A stretch of 64,000 nt of DNA. Origin: UBA11574 sp964591175. GTDB taxonomy: Bacteria > Desulfobacterota > Desulfobacteria > Desulfobacterales > UBA11574. The position numbers were made by a program, and so were the translations under genes. The stretch spans positions 1-64,000 of the forward strand of contig CAZQAF010000005.1 of NCBI GenBank assembly GCA_964591175.1, given 5' to 3'. Shown here one piece after another: positions 55,081 to 63,457 of this stretch (the stretch's first letter is position 1; each line of letters starts with the position of its first letter). The notes under the pieces were generated by a model. The model was not told the DNA's origin. It ran no database searches and saw nothing but the letters and a program-made list of their open reading frames with translations.

Positions 55081-57492
55081 TTAAGGTATGATTTCAATCT
55101 GCCGGGCCCTTTCTTTGAGCAGGAAGTGATAAATCAGATCACAATATCGATCCAGCTCCAGCATCCCTTTGCCTGAAACGGCATACCTCCAAAATCCGTA
55201 TAATTTGGTCAGGTTGATGAGCTGCTGGCTGTAGGATTCCCAATTGAAACGATCCCGAACGCGTTGAATCCCGTTTTCGGATATGGTATTCCACAAATTT
55301 TCATCCGTCTCACACTGTTCCATAAATTGTTCAAGGCTTTTTGATATCAGTTCGGGTTTGCTCGTATTTAGCAGAAATCCATTGATCCCGTAATCAATAA
55401 TCTCAAGGGCTCCGCCGAATTTGGGTGCAAAAGTGGGCAGCCCGGATGCCATCGATTCGATGACCGTCAAACCAAAGGCTTCAAACAGCGCCGGCTGGAC
55501 AAAAACGCCTTTATGATCGGCAATGATTCTATAGACTTCTCCGGTATCCAACTTGTTGATACTGGGAAGCCAGCGGACTTTGCCGTGCAGGTTAAATCGC
55601 TTTATAAGATCGTATGCTTTGGTAATTTCGCTTCTTTCTTCAATATCGCTGGATTCTTTAACATGAATCGTTCCCGCGGCAAAAATGAGATTATACGATT
55701 GCATGAGTTTTTTGCTCATGCCGAATGCATGAATGAGACCGGTGATATTTTTAATTTTATCCAGCCGGGCCATGGTGAAGATAGGGGGCTTGTCCGGATC
55801 GTCCAGCTTTCCGAAAATATCTTCGGATTCTTCATAAAAAAGCCGTTTTTCCCATTGCTGCCATTTGTGTTCGATACGTTTTTCTTTTTGGTAGTAGGGA
55901 AAATACAGCTCTTCATCGACTCCCGGTGGTATGACATTGAATTTTGGTGCAAACAGATTGATGCCGCTGACGATTTGGCACAGATCCGGCATGGTGAAAA
56001 ATTGATAGGATTCATACTGTCCCATTGTGTTTTCCGTGCCGATGATCTCCTGTAATGTGCTGGCGATAATAAAATCCGATTTGTTCATTGAGAAAATGTC
56101 GGCGGTATATTGTATTGAAAAGTGGTAATCCTGCTCTTTTTCCTGCCACTGGATATCGGAATATGCGTATTTTGTTTTTTCCAGGGCATGTGCAATGGTG
56201 CATTGGATGACATCGAACTTATCCGACAATAATGAAGCCACCAGATTTCCGTCGGAATAGTTTCCGATAACCAGATCAGGGCGTCCCTGAAATTCAGCGA
56301 GAAGCTCTTTCGATGCATCTTCTGAAAATGTTTCAAGATATGGCCAGATCTTAAAACGGGAGATCCAGTGTTTAACCACATTATACTGGTTATCCCGAAA
56401 CGGTACCCGTAATATCCAGCCGGTATCGGAATGAAAAATTTTTTCTTTACGTTGATTGCACGTTGTATCCTCGGCTTCAGGGATCAAACGGGTCAGGACA
56501 ATAATTTGGGGCTCGATGTCCAATCCGGTCAATTGAATTTCGGTTTTCAAATGCCGTTCCAGAGCCCGCACCTGGTCGAGGATATAGATCACCTGGCCCC
56601 CGGTATCGGGTTTGCCCAGCGCATTGGTTTGCCCAAACCATCCGTGGGGTGAAATAATGGCAACTTTTGAAATCAACGGTGCAGGAACACGCGATATGAA
56701 TCGTTCCAAAAGCTTGTCGGTGGGTTCGTTAATGAGATCGAGAAGCGTCTCTACGGTCTCGGTAATCCGGCCCACGGTATTGCCCCAGCCGACCTCGAAT
56801 CCGGATTTTTTCATTCTTGCTTCAACACTGGCAAACGGTGTTTCAGGTTTCTTTTTTCTAAGCCATTCCAAGAGATGTTCCAGTTCTATGCAGAATCTTT
56901 CGAAGTCATTGGTGAATGTTCCGTTTATCAACAGTTGCCGGCCGTTATATTGATGAAGCTTTATGAATTCGAACAGTTTAGTATTCCATTCATCCGGCCG
57001 GCTAAAAATGTTACTGCTCAAGTATCGATTCAAAAAACGGATGCCGTTTCCAATAGAGCGAGTGTCGCGGAGGGAAGGTGCGAAATCATAAAACGGCATG
57101 AAATCAATATGAAGATGGTAGCCGTCATCTTTCTTTTGCCGTGCATAGTAATCTTTTAAATCCAAATACCTTGATAGTGAGATTTCTTCCATGTATTCTC
57201 CATCCCTTCGAACCATATAAAAACGGTACCTTGCAATGGCCCAGCGATGCATGAGCACAAGATGTTCATTGGTAATAAACATCTCTTGCGCTTTTTTGAA
57301 AAATTGAAACAACGAAGAGTTTTCCCGAAATTTCTTTGTCTTCCGATTTTTATCACAATACTCGCGGAACAAATGAATAATGCCGTTTCTCAAACTGATC
57401 GTCTGGTGCTGATTCGACATAAAAGAAATGAATTCTTTGAAATCTTTGTGCTCGTTTTTTCTGATAAGTGATCCCATTAAATTTTTCATCAT
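55081..57492 (-). CDS. sus: Sucrose synthase
   Basis: This 803-residue GT4 enzyme reversibly forms sucrose from NDP-glucose and fructose, and in bacteria mainly cleaves sucrose to ADP- or UDP-glucose. The long N-terminal regulatory part (about 1-270) and the GT-B core are recognisable: ISPHGWFGQTNALGKPDTGGQ, NYSDGNLVASLL, VIPPGVDEELYFP, RLDKIKNITGLI and FEAFGLTVIESMASGLPTFA, the donor-site E-x7-E. Length is like plant and proteobacterial SuSy. It is the last gene of the minus-strand PfkB-SPS-SuSy operon and is 11 bases from the SPS stop. Confidence 0.92.
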   Translation of the reverse strand: MMKNLMGSLIRKNEHKDFKEFISFMSNQHQTISLRNGIIHLFREYCDKNRKTKKFRENSSLFQFFKKAQEMFITNEHLVLMHRWAIARYRFYMVRRDGEYMEEISLSRYLDLKDYYARQKKDDGYHLHIDFMPFYDFAPSLRDTRSIGNGIRFLNRYLSSNIFSRPDEWNTKLFEFIKLHQYNGRQLLINGTFTNDFERFCIELEHLLEWLRKKKPETPFASVEARMKKSGFEVGWGNTVGRITETVETLLDLINEPTDKLLERFISRVPAPLISKVAIISPHGWFGQTNALGKPDTGGQVIYILDQVRALERHLKTEIQLTGLDIEPQIIVLTRLIPEAEDTTCNQRKEKIFHSDTGWILRVPFRDNQYNVVKHWISRFKIWPYLETFSEDASKELLAEFQGRPDLVIGNYSDGNLVASLLSDKFDVIQCTIAHALEKTKYAYSDIQWQEKEQDYHFSIQYTADIFSMNKSDFIIASTLQEIIGTENTMGQYESYQFFTMPDLCQIVSGINLFAPKFNVIPPGVDEELYFPYYQKEKRIEHKWQQWEKRLFYEESEDIFGKLDDPDKPPIFTMARLDKIKNITGLIHAFGMSKKLMQSYNLIFAAGTIHVKESSDIEERSEITKAYDLIKRFNLHGKVRWLPSINKLDTGEVYRIIADHKGVFVQPALFEAFGLTVIESMASGLPTFAPKFGGALEIIDYGINGFLLNTSKPELISKSLEQFMEQCETDENLWNTISENGIQRVRDRFNWESYSQQLINLTKLYGFWRYAVSGKGMLELDRYCDLIYHFLLKERARQIEIIP

Positions 57493-57503
57493 CAGTTTGC
57501 CTA

Positions 57504-59687
57504 CTATTGTGCTTTTTCTAAAAATTTATATTTTTCAATCGCCTCTAAAATGCCGCCGGCATATTTTGCCTTTGTAAAATAGATATTTCGTTGGCCTTTA
57601 AGCTTTTCCAGTTCAGGACTGTAGTTGCCGACAACGACGGCAAGCGGATCTCCCCGAAGCATTTCTTCGTCATTGCCGGAATCTCCGCACACCAGAAAGT
57701 TACTCAAGGGGATTTCCCATTTGTAACTGAGGTAGCGCAATGCTTTTCCTTTTGACGCACGATAGGGAAGGATGTCAAGGTATTTATTGTGCGAATAGAT
57801 GAGCGTGTAGCGGCATCTATTGTGAAGCAGCCACTCGTGAATTTTTGCAATCCTGTCTTTTCCCGGTCGCATGTTGTAGCTGACTTTGAATTCACGCTGG
57901 GTCGATTCTTCCTGATAGGTTAAAAAAGGAAGTTCCTCAAGCGTTTTGACAATCTTTTCTCTGTCCCATTTGGCGGATATATGGGTCGACCAACCCTTGG
58001 CATAATGAATATTTTTCCCATAGTAAATTTCCGCTCCCACAGATGAAATAATGATATCCGGAGGATGAACGCCGTTTTTTTCAAGATATGCTCTGACCGA
58101 ATCGACGGTTCGTCCGGAGGCGACACCGAAACCAATGGTCTTTCGATGCTTTTTGAGTACATCCAGAAATTCATCGAGATGGTCGTTCTGTTCGCCAATG
58201 AGTGTGTTGTCGATATCTGAAATAATAAAATGGTTGAGTTCGGCCAAACGTTTGCCGATGGCATCCGAAGGTTCTGCGACCTTCATCTTTTCCGTATCAA
58301 GGCTTTCAATGGTTTTCGTAATTTCGTTGACATAGGTCTTTGCATGGGTTTTCCATGTGTAATACTTTCTGATGTTCAATATCCCGGCTTTGGAATACTG
58401 TTTCCACTTATCGCTGTCTGCAATGATTTGTTTGATGGCGCCTGCCAATTCCTTGACATCTGTCGTATCGACCAGCAGACCACATTTACAGTTGTTGATA
58501 ATGTCCTTTGGACCGCCGTCATTGGGCGCGATAACGGGCAGACCGCATGCGGCGGATTCTATCAAGGTAATCCCAAATGGTTCGGCAAGTGCGGAGTTGA
58601 CAAATACGCCCCGTTTTTCAGCCGCAATCCTGTATAGCTCCGGTACTTCATACTCAAAGTCGTGCTTTTTGGGAATCGCGATTTTACCATAGAGATCGTA
58701 TTTGTCCATTAACAAAAGAATTTCTGTAAGAACATTTCGCTCGTTGTCTTCCATTTTCGAGATGTCTTTGCGAATCCCTGCAAAAACAGCCAGATTGGCC
58801 ATGGATTGAAGCGCTAAATCTTCTCCGTAGGCCGTGATCAGGCCGGAAATATTTTTCCGTGCGTCCGGCCGGCAAAGTGACAGGATCAACGGACGATCCG
58901 GCTTCATCAAAAATCGGTTGAGTTCTTCAAGTATCGAGGCATGCGCATACATTCTGGCCTCACCTTTTTCCGTATCCGATAAAATGTCATGATAGAAGGG
59001 ATAGAATGTATCGACATCCAATCCGGGCGGAATGACGGTGAATCTGGGTATGTCGCTGTCTTCGTACTGGGCGTATTGCTCTTCGACCTCATGGTGGGTG
59101 CTTGAGACAATCAGATCTGCATGTTTTAAGATCTTTTCCTCCATATTGATGCGGTGGTCAATTTTGAATTTTTTGTCGATGTCGTTTTTTTTCATCCCGT
59201 TATTCAACAGGTTTTTCAATTTGGAGCGGCCAAGGGAGTGCCCGGTGTAGATTAACGTGATGCCGAAAATGTCCGCCAACTGCATGGCCACATAGCCTGC
59301 ATCGGGATAATGCCCATGCACAATATCGGGTATCATTTTCTGCTGCTGGTTGTATTTAATGGTTTTATCGACAAATTCATCCAGGTGCGGCCATAGAAGT
59401 TCTTTTCGCATGTATTTTCTTCCACCACACTGAATTCTTACAATTTTAAATTTGTCGTTTACCGGTTCGATGGGTTTGGCGTAATCTTTGGATACGGCTT
59501 TATCAGAGATCAATCGCGTAAGCAATTCGACCTGTCTCACTGCATCGTGCTGGCTGAGGGCGGTTGCCAGTTCAATGACATATTTTATTTGACCTCCGGT
59601 ATCTGCGTCACGGCCCAGTTCCATATTTTCAGATCGCAGCAAACCATGAACGCTGAACATTTGGATGTGAAGACCTTTGGAAGCCAT
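57504..59687 (-). CDS. sps: Sucrose-phosphate synthase with a C-terminal phosphatase-like domain
   Basis: I place the start at the ATG at 59687 (MASKGLHIQMFSVHGLLR), with GGAGG 6 bases upstream, inside the last codons of the kinase gene. An in-frame TTG at 59705 would overlap that site. The 727 residues have a GT4 domain (DADTGGQIKYVIELATAL, HGHYPDAGYVA, VIPPGLDVDTFYP, RPDARKNISGLI, EPFGITLIESAACGLP). From about 488 a HAD domain of the sucrose-phosphatase type follows (ISDIDNTLIGEQ, SKGKALRYLSYKWEIP, VCGDSGNDEEML). It can plausibly make sucrose-6-phosphate and dephosphorylate it. Confidence 0.9.
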   Translation of the reverse strand: MASKGLHIQMFSVHGLLRSENMELGRDADTGGQIKYVIELATALSQHDAVRQVELLTRLISDKAVSKDYAKPIEPVNDKFKIVRIQCGGRKYMRKELLWPHLDEFVDKTIKYNQQQKMIPDIVHGHYPDAGYVAMQLADIFGITLIYTGHSLGRSKLKNLLNNGMKKNDIDKKFKIDHRINMEEKILKHADLIVSSTHHEVEEQYAQYEDSDIPRFTVIPPGLDVDTFYPFYHDILSDTEKGEARMYAHASILEELNRFLMKPDRPLILSLCRPDARKNISGLITAYGEDLALQSMANLAVFAGIRKDISKMEDNERNVLTEILLLMDKYDLYGKIAIPKKHDFEYEVPELYRIAAEKRGVFVNSALAEPFGITLIESAACGLPVIAPNDGGPKDIINNCKCGLLVDTTDVKELAGAIKQIIADSDKWKQYSKAGILNIRKYYTWKTHAKTYVNEITKTIESLDTEKMKVAEPSDAIGKRLAELNHFIISDIDNTLIGEQNDHLDEFLDVLKKHRKTIGFGVASGRTVDSVRAYLEKNGVHPPDIIISSVGAEIYYGKNIHYAKGWSTHISAKWDREKIVKTLEELPFLTYQEESTQREFKVSYNMRPGKDRIAKIHEWLLHNRCRYTLIYSHNKYLDILPYRASKGKALRYLSYKWEIPLSNFLVCGDSGNDEEMLRGDPLAVVVGNYSPELEKLKGQRNIYFTKAKYAGGILEAIEKYKFLEKAQ

Positions 59688-59688
59688 G

Positions 59689-60588
59689 TTATCCTCCATT
59701 TTCAATCATTTCTTTTATCGGTTCATAAAAGTCACGGGAATCGGGAACGGCGCCTCTGATTTTACACATACGCGATGCAAACATGGATGCCATGGACAAC
59801 ATTCTATCAGGTTCCCATCCTTTAATTATACCGATAAGGAGCATTGCAGAATAGGCATCTCCTGCACCGACGGTATCGACCATCGAAGAAACACGGTGTG
59901 TTTTTGACCGGAAGCGGCCGTCTGGCGTGTATAACTCGCTCCCTTTATCGCCGTCGGTTACTGCCAGAAATTTTAGTTGGTATTGATCCATCAAGAAAGG
60001 AATAAACGCATCATTATCTTTTGAAAATCGAAGGATTCTCTTACATTCATCCAGTTCCTGTGTATTCAATTTCAGGATATCGGCGTGTTCGAGGGAGGCG
60101 ATGATCACCTGGCGTGAATAACAGTCCGGCCGTAAATTGATATCATAAAAGCAATGGGCGCCAGGATGTCTGTTTTTCATGAATTTTTGAATATTCTCGA
60201 ATCCCTGTTTGCTTCGTTGTACCAGCGTTCCGAAATAAATAAAATCAGCCTTATCCATAAGAGATGAATGCTCTTTTGGAAGATAATGGATATAATCGTA
60301 AGCCACATCGGTGTTGATGTGAAAGGTCGGAATGCCGGATGCGTTGAGTTGAACGGTAACCGTTCCGGTATCATGAGTGTTATCAATCTGGATGTCCTCG
60401 ATGTTAAAACGATACTGCTCTAAAATGTTTAAAATTTTCTTTCCAAGGGCATCATTTCCAATACGTGAAATACAGCGCACAGGGAATCCGAGATTCTTGA
60501 GATGACAGGCAAAATTAAAAGGCGCGCCACCGAGCCTCTTCTCGTTTTCAAACACATCGAATAGGATTTCACCGATAACAAGTATCAC
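59689..60588 (-). CDS. PfkB-family sugar kinase, probable fructokinase
   Basis: This 299-residue ribokinase-family enzyme has N-terminal GEILFDVFENEKRLGGAPFNFACHL and the C-terminal signature DTVGAGDAYSA with the catalytic Asp244. Its position before SPS and SuSy makes fructokinase the most likely activity. Fructose released by sucrose synthase would be phosphorylated for reuse by SPS or glycolysis. The TAA stop is separated from the SPS ATG by a single base, and it carries the SPS ribosome-binding site in its last codons. Other PfkB substrates cannot be excluded. Confidence 0.85.
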   Translation of the reverse strand: MILVIGEILFDVFENEKRLGGAPFNFACHLKNLGFPVRCISRIGNDALGKKILNILEQYRFNIEDIQIDNTHDTGTVTVQLNASGIPTFHINTDVAYDYIHYLPKEHSSLMDKADFIYFGTLVQRSKQGFENIQKFMKNRHPGAHCFYDINLRPDCYSRQVIIASLEHADILKLNTQELDECKRILRFSKDNDAFIPFLMDQYQLKFLAVTDGDKGSELYTPDGRFRSKTHRVSSMVDTVGAGDAYSAMLLIGIIKGWEPDRMLSMASMFASRMCKIRGAVPDSRDFYEPIKEMIENGG

Positions 60589-60648
60589 GTTGCAACCTCT
60601 TTGGTATCACCCTCATCAAGGGGGTCGGTAACTGAGAGCGCGTATAAA

Positions 60649-61203
60649 TTAAAAATTCTTTTTTATTTTTCGAATGTCTTCAATGAAGCTGTTGATCTCG
60701 TGAAGCAAAACCTTCTGTTCGGATATGATCATACTCATATATTTATTTAACTCGGGAAAAGATGAAACGTCAATGTCCATTGATTTTTTTTGAATGCCGC
60801 TGAGATATTTCTCTAATTTTAGAAGATCCTCTTGATCGATGGATTGAAACGAACCCAAACTGATAAATTTGTTTCTCAAATCAACGACGATGTCGTCTTC
60901 TATTCCTTTTGGGACAGATGCCATCAGCAAAAGCTTAATGGCCAGTTTGGCATCTATTTTCGAGCATGGAAGCGCCCTAATATCTTTAAGCTTCATCGGG
61001 TTGTTTTTGAGAACCGCGTTGTATTGGCTCACTAGATCATGGGCCCAGTTTGACATTGCCATCTGGGCTTTTTTGTTCATGGTCAGTATCGCGGTGATGC
61101 CTGTTTTCCGTAACGTATTGAGAAGCGTATCCAGCTCTGATGATGAATTCCCGGTTCCCGTCGAGCGTTTATCCGTTTTTTTAACGTCATTTGTCGGTTC
61201 CAT
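60649..61203 (-). CDS. Conserved helical protein of unknown function
   Basis: I choose the ATG at 61203, with AAGGA 7 bases upstream, giving 184 residues. A further ATG at 61218 is possible. After a polar N-terminus the protein is alpha-helical and amphipathic (TGITAILTMNKKAQMAMSNWAHDLVSQYNAVLKN ... EQKVLLHEINSFIEDIRKIKK), without signal or membrane segments. It ends about 60 bases before the PfkB gene on the same strand, so it may be the first gene of the sucrose operon. I do not recognise a family. A regulatory or scaffold role is only speculation. Confidence 0.6.
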   Translation of the reverse strand: MEPTNDVKKTDKRSTGTGNSSSELDTLLNTLRKTGITAILTMNKKAQMAMSNWAHDLVSQYNAVLKNNPMKLKDIRALPCSKIDAKLAIKLLLMASVPKGIEDDIVVDLRNKFISLGSFQSIDQEDLLKLEKYLSGIQKKSMDIDVSSFPELNKYMSMIISEQKVLLHEINSFIEDIRKIKKNF

Positions 61204-61231
61204 CAAATTTTCCTTCATTATTTTTTACATT

Positions 61232-61259
61232 AATATAAGGATTCATCTAAAAAAAACAA
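61232..61259 (-). promoter_or_regulatory. Candidate promoter for the 60649 gene and sucrose operon
   Basis: On the minus strand, TTGTTT (plus 61254-61259) is followed after 16 bases by TATATT (61232-61237), close to the start at 61203. The region is very A/T-rich, so this is a weak call. Confidence 0.3.
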
Positions 61260-61332
61260 TTTTGATGGGATAAACGGTTAAAAATATCCGCGGGCCCGGT
61301 AAGAGATAAACGGCCCTGCATTGGATTCCGGT

Positions 61333-63279
61333 TTACCAAAGATTTGTATCTGGGAAATTCAGATGCTCGATAAAATGATCGGTAAATTCCGGATGGGTAG
61401 ACAACTCAATATACGAGATTGACCGGGACAGATCAATGCTTTTCCGCCAGTAAGATTTCGACAAAAGAACCATGGAAGCACCGGTGCTGGCGGCATTGCC
61501 CAAAGACTTGATTTTATCGGGGTCGACAGTGGGAATCATTCCGATGCGCATGGCGCTGTAGGGATTGATATAATTCCCGAGAGCGCCGGCTAAATATACA
61601 CCATCGATATCTTTTATGCCGATTTGCATTTCTTTCATCAAAATCTCAATACCGGCAGCCACGGCACCTTTGGCAAGTTGCAGCTCTCTCACGTCTCTTT
61701 GGGTCAAACAAATATTTCGTCCGTTAAAGCTTTCCTCAGGCGAAGCCACCAGAAAATTGCAAATGCCGTCTTTTTGAGTCACTTGCTTGCCAAGGGTGTT
61801 TTGAGTATCGGCCGGCGGATGACCGATCAATCCTTCATGATCGATGATCCCGCAGTGTAAAAGTACGGCGGTTAGATCGACCAGTCCGCTGCCGCATAAG
61901 CCTTTGGGTTTGATGTTGCCGATGGTTCGATATAATAAAGTCGCCTCTTCGGTACGAACCCCTTCGATGGCGCCGGTTCTGGCGGTCATCCCGCTGGAAA
62001 TACGCGCCCCCTCAAGGGCCGGTCCGGCGGCTGCCGAACAGGTAACAAGCCGGGTTCGATTCCCTAAAAACATTTCACCGTTCGTACCCAAATCCAATCC
62101 AAGAATCATTTGTTCTTCTTGTTCGGCAGCACCGGAAGCCATAATCATGCTGATAAGATCGCCCCCGATATATCCGGATTTCACCGGAATCACATATAGC
62201 AAGGCTTCAGGATTTAATTTGAGCCCAATGTCATCGGTTTTGATTACCAAACCGTCGGTGAATACCGGTGCAAAAGGGGCACCTGCAATGCTGCCGGGAT
62301 CAATTTTTAAAAGGATATGCTGCATGGTGGTGTTGCCGGCAGCGACAACGATAAAGATATCCCGCTCTCTAAGTCCTACCACTTCCAGCAACCGTTCGGT
62401 AATACCGGTCAGGTCTTGTATCAGCAACTGATTGATCTTAGCGAGACCGCCTCGATTGGATTTGATGTATTGTAAACGGCTGATGACGTCCGATCCGTAT
62501 TTAACCTGGCTGTTTAAACGGGAAACCGCCGCCACTTCAACGCCGCTGTTCAGATCGATCAATTTCCCGACCAGGGTGGTTGTTCCCAGATCAAATACCA
62601 GTCCGTACGCCTGCTCCAACTCATCCTTCCGTTGCCAGGCCATCAAGGTGTTATCGTGAAGCACCGCGGTACCGTGTTCACCGGTAGCCTCCAGTACCTT
62701 TGGAAGATTTCGCAGGCAGTGCAGGGAAGTGGTCATATTTTGATATTCCGCTCCCAGTATTAACTTAATCCGATCCAGATGTGAAATCCCAAGATCGCGA
62801 TCTTCCGGCGGCAGCATAACCAGCCGTTTTTGGATCAGCGGATCGAAATAAATCAGCGGCCTTTCACCGGTTTTCAGAATCTGGTAATATTCCTGGTCAG
62901 GATCGATTGCTCCGATTTGGATTAAAACATCCGAATACAAAGGGGTACGGCAGGCGAGGCGAACGCCCTGCTTTATTTCCTGCTTGCTGAGCAGTTCCAC
63001 CGCTGCTTTGGAAGGTGTTCCCAACGAGGACAGCACCTGAACCTTGCATTTTCCGCATTTTCCCATGCCGCCGCAATCGCTTTCGAGGTTGATGTCGTTT
63101 TTTTGAAGGGCTTCGTAAATTGTTTGGCCATAGGATGCTGTCAGCCAGAGATCATCCGGGAGCACATTGAGTCTGACATATCGGCGTTTGTGTTTCTTGG
63201 GCGGTAAGGTGCCGATGCTGCGTTTATTCTTTTTGGGGGTCTTTTTTTTCATGCAATGAGTTCCGTTATTCGAGCGCAT
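61333..63279 (-). CDS. Ferredoxin-ASKHA protein of the RACE type (reductive activator of corrinoid proteins)
   Basis: I favour the ATG at 63279 (GAGGG about 9 bases upstream), giving 648 residues. A TTG at 63327 lies inside the repeat at 63314-63457, and an ATG at 63252 is another option. The N-terminal 2Fe-2S domain (about 35-120) has the CGGMGKCGKC cluster motif and a later LACRTP cysteine. An ASKHA ATPase-like domain (DUF4445) follows: VFDLGTTTLVGKL, AGNTTMQHILL, GLDLGTNGEMFLG, SGMTARTGAIEGV and AGALGNYINP. Such proteins reduce Co(II) corrinoids in methyl transfer using ATP. No methyltransferase is visible in the window. Confidence 0.88.
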   Translation of the reverse strand: MRSNNGTHCMKKKTPKKNKRSIGTLPPKKHKRRYVRLNVLPDDLWLTASYGQTIYEALQKNDINLESDCGGMGKCGKCKVQVLSSLGTPSKAAVELLSKQEIKQGVRLACRTPLYSDVLIQIGAIDPDQEYYQILKTGERPLIYFDPLIQKRLVMLPPEDRDLGISHLDRIKLILGAEYQNMTTSLHCLRNLPKVLEATGEHGTAVLHDNTLMAWQRKDELEQAYGLVFDLGTTTLVGKLIDLNSGVEVAAVSRLNSQVKYGSDVISRLQYIKSNRGGLAKINQLLIQDLTGITERLLEVVGLRERDIFIVVAAGNTTMQHILLKIDPGSIAGAPFAPVFTDGLVIKTDDIGLKLNPEALLYVIPVKSGYIGGDLISMIMASGAAEQEEQMILGLDLGTNGEMFLGNRTRLVTCSAAAGPALEGARISSGMTARTGAIEGVRTEEATLLYRTIGNIKPKGLCGSGLVDLTAVLLHCGIIDHEGLIGHPPADTQNTLGKQVTQKDGICNFLVASPEESFNGRNICLTQRDVRELQLAKGAVAAGIEILMKEMQIGIKDIDGVYLAGALGNYINPYSAMRIGMIPTVDPDKIKSLGNAASTGASMVLLSKSYWRKSIDLSRSISYIELSTHPEFTDHFIEHLNFPDTNLW

Positions 63280-63313
63280 GGTTTCGCGCCCTCGGTTAAG
63301 GTCACGGGCATTT

Positions 63314-63457
63314 TGAGACCTTTGCAAAACGCCCCTTTTTGCCCAATTTCTACGTCAGGCTCAAATTTTAATCCTCAAAATACTCAATGTATTCCTGCGG
63401 TTAAAATTATCGCCTTCCTTGAACTTGAACAAAAATGAGCATTTTTCAAAGGTCTCA
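63314..63457. repeat. MITE-like element with terminal inverted repeats
   Basis: A 144-base segment begins TGAGACCTTTGCAAAA (63314) and ends TTTTTCAAAGGTCTCA (63457), imperfect inverted repeats of 16 bases with one mismatch. An inner inverted repeat AATTTTAATC / GGTTAAAATT lies around 63366-63410. It contains no open frame of its own. It sits between two co-oriented genes. Its right end supplies the TGA stop of the DUF1638 gene, and its left part lies upstream of the RACE-type start. Confidence 0.65.
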
